In this document: positions 6,599 through 8,344 of the stretch, in pieces
How positions within the stretch are numbered: position 1 is the stretch's first letter
Layout: each line of letters opens with the position of its first letter
Assembly: GCA_030066475.1 (NCBI GenBank)
Contig: JASJBO010000330.1
Span: 1 to 8,344 of the forward strand
Source: Myxococcota bacterium
GTDB lineage: Bacteria > Myxococcota_A > UBA9160 > PR03
Length of the DNA stretch: 8,344 nucleotides
Direction of reading: 5' to 3'
The notes under the pieces: generated by a model
Told to the model about the DNA's origin: nothing
The model's input: the letters and a program-made list of their open reading frames with translations, nothing else
Databases searched by the model: none
Translations under genes and position numbers: made by a program

Positions 6599-7413
6599 CT
6601 GGTGGACTTCGTTCGGCTTCGGCGCAGGCCGAGCAAGGCCGCGCAGGCCGCGAGACCGGCCGAAGCGGCGCCGGGCTCCGGCACGTTGATCGCGATGGCG
6701 ACGTTGTCGATGATCGCCTGGTTCGCGCCCTGCGCGCCCGGTGCCGCGAAGCTCATGCGCACGTAGGCCTTCTCGCTGGCCGCCGCGCTGAGCGGGACCG
6801 CGTACTTCGTGTCGGTGTCGGTGAGCTGCACCGTCTCGACGCTCCCGAACGAGCCCCCATCCGTCGAGAAGCCGATTCCGACCGACGCCGTGCCCGTGAA
6901 GGTCCGGCCCCCGAAGCTCAGGTGCCAGCGCTCGCCGGTCTGGGGGACCGACGACAGGTCGGCCTCGAACACGACCGTGGCGGCGCCCGCCGCGGTCATG
7001 GCGCGAAAGTCGGCCGTGGGCTGGCCCTCCTGACGCAGGACCGGGAAGCGGTCGAAGCGGCCGAGGCCGGGGGCGTCGAGGTTCGAGCGCAGCGAGCCCC
7101 GGGCCGCCGCCGTCGGCACGAACGGGTCGTTCTCGCCGTCGAGCGGGCTCGTCGTCGAGCCGAACGTGCCGTCGAGATACATGGTCCCGAAGGCGGCCGA
7201 CCCGCTCCCGGCCCCGAAGCTCGGGTCCTGGTCCGAGTAGTTGGCATCGAGGGTCCCAGAGGGGGTCGCCCCGTCCGGGATCAGGAAGCCGTCGAAGGTG
7301 TACTGCGAGAAGTCCCAGCCAGCCACCAGCTGTGCGTGCGCCGTCCCCACCAGCAGCAGGGAGAGGGCGAGCGCCGAGAGGCCGGCCTTCCAGAATCGCT
7401 GCGTCGAGCTCAT
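6595..7413 (-). CDS. PEP-CTERM-type exported protein
   Basis: A 272-residue secreted protein. Residues 1-27 form a signal peptide (SALALSLLLVGTAHA, cleavage before Q28). The mature part begins VAGWDFSQY, a start common in PEP-CTERM proteins, and is rich in Gly, Ser, Thr and Asp. Residues 145-243 look like beta strands of a jelly-roll-type sandwich and end in IIDNVAIAI. The tail has VPEP at 244-247, a short hydrophobic stretch at 252-263 and RRSR at 264-267. That is the sorting signal recognised by an exosortase, though the hydrophobic part is short. No exosortase gene is in the window. The start is ATG 7413, with AAGGAG 5 bases upstream; an in-frame GTG at 7419 lies inside that site. It follows the upstream secreted-protein gene by 31 bases and so probably shares its transcript. 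The specific ligand is unknown. Confidence 0.88.
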   Translation of the reverse strand: MSSTQRFWKAGLSALALSLLLVGTAHAQLVAGWDFSQYTFDGFLIPDGATPSGTLDANYSDQDPSFGAGSGSAAFGTMYLDGTFGSTTSPLDGENDPFVPTAAARGSLRSNLDAPGLGRFDRFPVLRQEGQPTADFRAMTAAGAATVVFEADLSSVPQTGERWHLSFGGRTFTGTASVGIGFSTDGGSFGSVETVQLTDTDTKYAVPLSAAASEKAYVRMSFAAPGAQGANQAIIDNVAIAINVPEPGAASAGLAACAALLGLRRSRTKSTS

Positions 7414-7418
7414 GACCA

Positions 7419-7424
7419 CTCCTT
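7419..7424 (-). promoter_or_regulatory. Ribosome binding site of the PEP-CTERM gene
   Basis: AAGGAG on the minus strand, 5 bases before ATG 7413. It excludes the in-frame GTG at 7419, whose codon overlaps the site. Confidence 0.75.
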
Positions 7425-7444
7425 GCGAATCGGCTCGCGCCGCC

Positions 7445-8344
7445 TCAGTCCGCCATCAGCCCGCTGATGCTCAGGACCGTCCAGCCGCTGGTCCAGAGCG
7501 CGGGAGCGCTGCGCGCGAAGGCGCCTCGATAGGTCGCGGACGGGTCCGTGCCCGGCTCGGAGGCCGCGTTGCAGCCGCCCACGTCGGTCGTGCCGTTGCC
7601 GGGACGCGGGTCCAGCGGAGCGCTCTTGAGCGCGCTCACCAGCTTGCCGGCGGCGTTGCCCGTCGGGTCGAACGTGGTGTCCTCGTTCTCGAGCCCGGGG
7701 AACCCGGCCGACCCGTCCGCATTGGCACCCAGGGCCGACGTGACTGCGTCGCCGTTCGCCAGCGCGTCCAGCTCGTCCGCCCCGGAGGCCGCGGTCACGT
7801 CCTGGGTGGTCAGGGACTGGACGCGGACCAGGTCGCCGAAGCCGTCGCCGTCGTAGTCGGCGTCGATGTTGTCGCCGGTCGTGAAGCCGTCGGCTCCGCC
7901 GCCGCTGATGTCGAAGCCCTGCCGCGAGCCGGTGTTCACCACGACGCTGCAGTTGAGCTCGCCGGCGAAGCCGTTGCGCATCTGGATGCCGCGGTTGTCC
8001 GAGTTCGAGCAGTCGCCCGTGCCGGCCCCGTCGCAGCAGGCGTAGGGCGTGTCGACCCCCGTGCAGGCCTCGTTCGGCTCGAAGTCGGAGCCCGCGTCCG
8101 GGGTCGAGCCGATGATCGTCACGTTGTACATGATGGCGTTCGACATCTGCATCGGCGCGGGACTCACCAGGTCGACGATCGAGGTCGGTCCCGCGGCGTT
8201 GGCGTTCCTCGGCGCCTCGTCGAAGTCGTCGCCGTCCCACTCGCCGGCCTTGTCGCCCGAGCCGGTGCCGACGCTCGTGCTGCCGTCGCCCGCCACGTCC
8301 TTGTACTCGTTGTAGGTGGGCATCACCCCGAACAGGAACTGGTT
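7445..8344 (-). CDS. Large secreted protein, C-terminal part (probable beta-helix-like fold)
   Basis: The frame is open at the right edge and ends at TGA 7447-7445, giving the last 299 residues. No start is visible: the GTG at 8326 and ATG at 8323 have no ribosome site and coding continues upstream (NQFLFG). The order of motifs recalls large secreted proteins with parallel beta-helix-like repeats: GEWDGDDF, then SNAIMYNVTIIGS at about 68-80, then NRGIQMRNGFAGELNCSVVVN at about 117-137, and an end like YRGAF...LWTSGWTVLS. That resemblance is from memory and only moderate. Two insertions stand out: a cysteine cluster (C94, C103, C104, C112) and an Asp-rich DADYDGDGFGDL loop at 161-172, which looks calcium-binding. 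There is no C-terminal PEP-CTERM or membrane anchor. It leads an operon with the PEP-CTERM gene 31 bases downstream. Function unknown. Confidence 0.8.
   Translation of the reverse strand, partial: NQFLFGVMPTYNEYKDVAGDGSTSVGTGSGDKAGEWDGDDFDEAPRNANAAGPTSIVDLVSPAPMQMSNAIMYNVTIIGSTPDAGSDFEPNEACTGVDTPYACCDGAGTGDCSNSDNRGIQMRNGFAGELNCSVVVNTGSRQGFDISGGGADGFTTGDNIDADYDGDGFGDLVRVQSLTTQDVTAASGADELDALANGDAVTSALGANADGSAGFPGLENEDTTFDPTGNAAGKLVSALKSAPLDPRPGNGTTDVGGCNAASEPGTDPSATYRGAFARSAPALWTSGWTVLSISGLMAD

Noticed and set aside
6337..7467. Long plus-strand frame opposite the PEP-CTERM gene
   Set aside because: Arg-rich shadow. The opposite strand has a signal peptide, beta-rich body and VPEP tail.

Overview
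The window is GC-rich throughout (roughly 70% by eye), gene-dense, and uses G or C at nearly every third codon position. It holds two signal-peptide-bearing proteins, one with a short PEP-CTERM-type tail, and a HAF-repeat protein. These point to a Gram-negative, PEP-CTERM-bearing environmental bacterium. A deltaproteobacterial or Myxococcota-like lineage is my best guess, but there is no rRNA or other marker gene to confirm it. No tRNA, rRNA, insertion sequence, integrase or CRISPR array was seen, and no gene-free stretch exceeds about 135 bases.

Layout. (1) 2254 down to 1, minus strand: a two-gene operon of a class I SAM-dependent methyltransferase followed by a type I Baeyer-Villiger flavin monooxygenase, cut by the window start a few residues before its C-terminus. 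Both have strong GGAGGA ribosome sites. (2) 2255-2373: a short divergent intergenic region with a perfect GC-rich inverted repeat. (3) 2374-3540, plus strand: a four-helix membrane protein of unknown family, best started at a TTG codon. (4) 5099-3537, minus strand: an acyl-CoA carboxylase carboxyltransferase subunit with no biotin partner in the window. (5) 5202-6302, plus strand: an exported HAF-repeat protein with six full repeats plus a divergent terminal unit. (6) 6303-6436: a comparatively AT-rich spacer carrying a 16-base perfect palindrome and a second imperfect dyad next to a possible -10 box. (7) 6437-6598, plus strand: a 53-residue predicted membrane miniprotein, found by reading the third frame. 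(8) 8344 down to 6595, minus strand: a two-gene exported-protein operon. Its first gene is the C-terminal part of a large secreted protein, probably with a parallel beta-helix-like fold. Its second is a signal-peptide protein with a short PEP-CTERM-like tail.

The genes do not form one pathway. The left half is metabolic: ketone or lipid-type oxidation, methylation and acyl-CoA carboxylation. The right half (5202-8344) is a cell-surface and secretion cluster. The oddest structural detail is that both convergent gene pairs (3537-3540 and 6595-6598) overlap in a CTAG that gives a TAG stop on each strand. Those are the only two CTAG tetranucleotides I found in the window.
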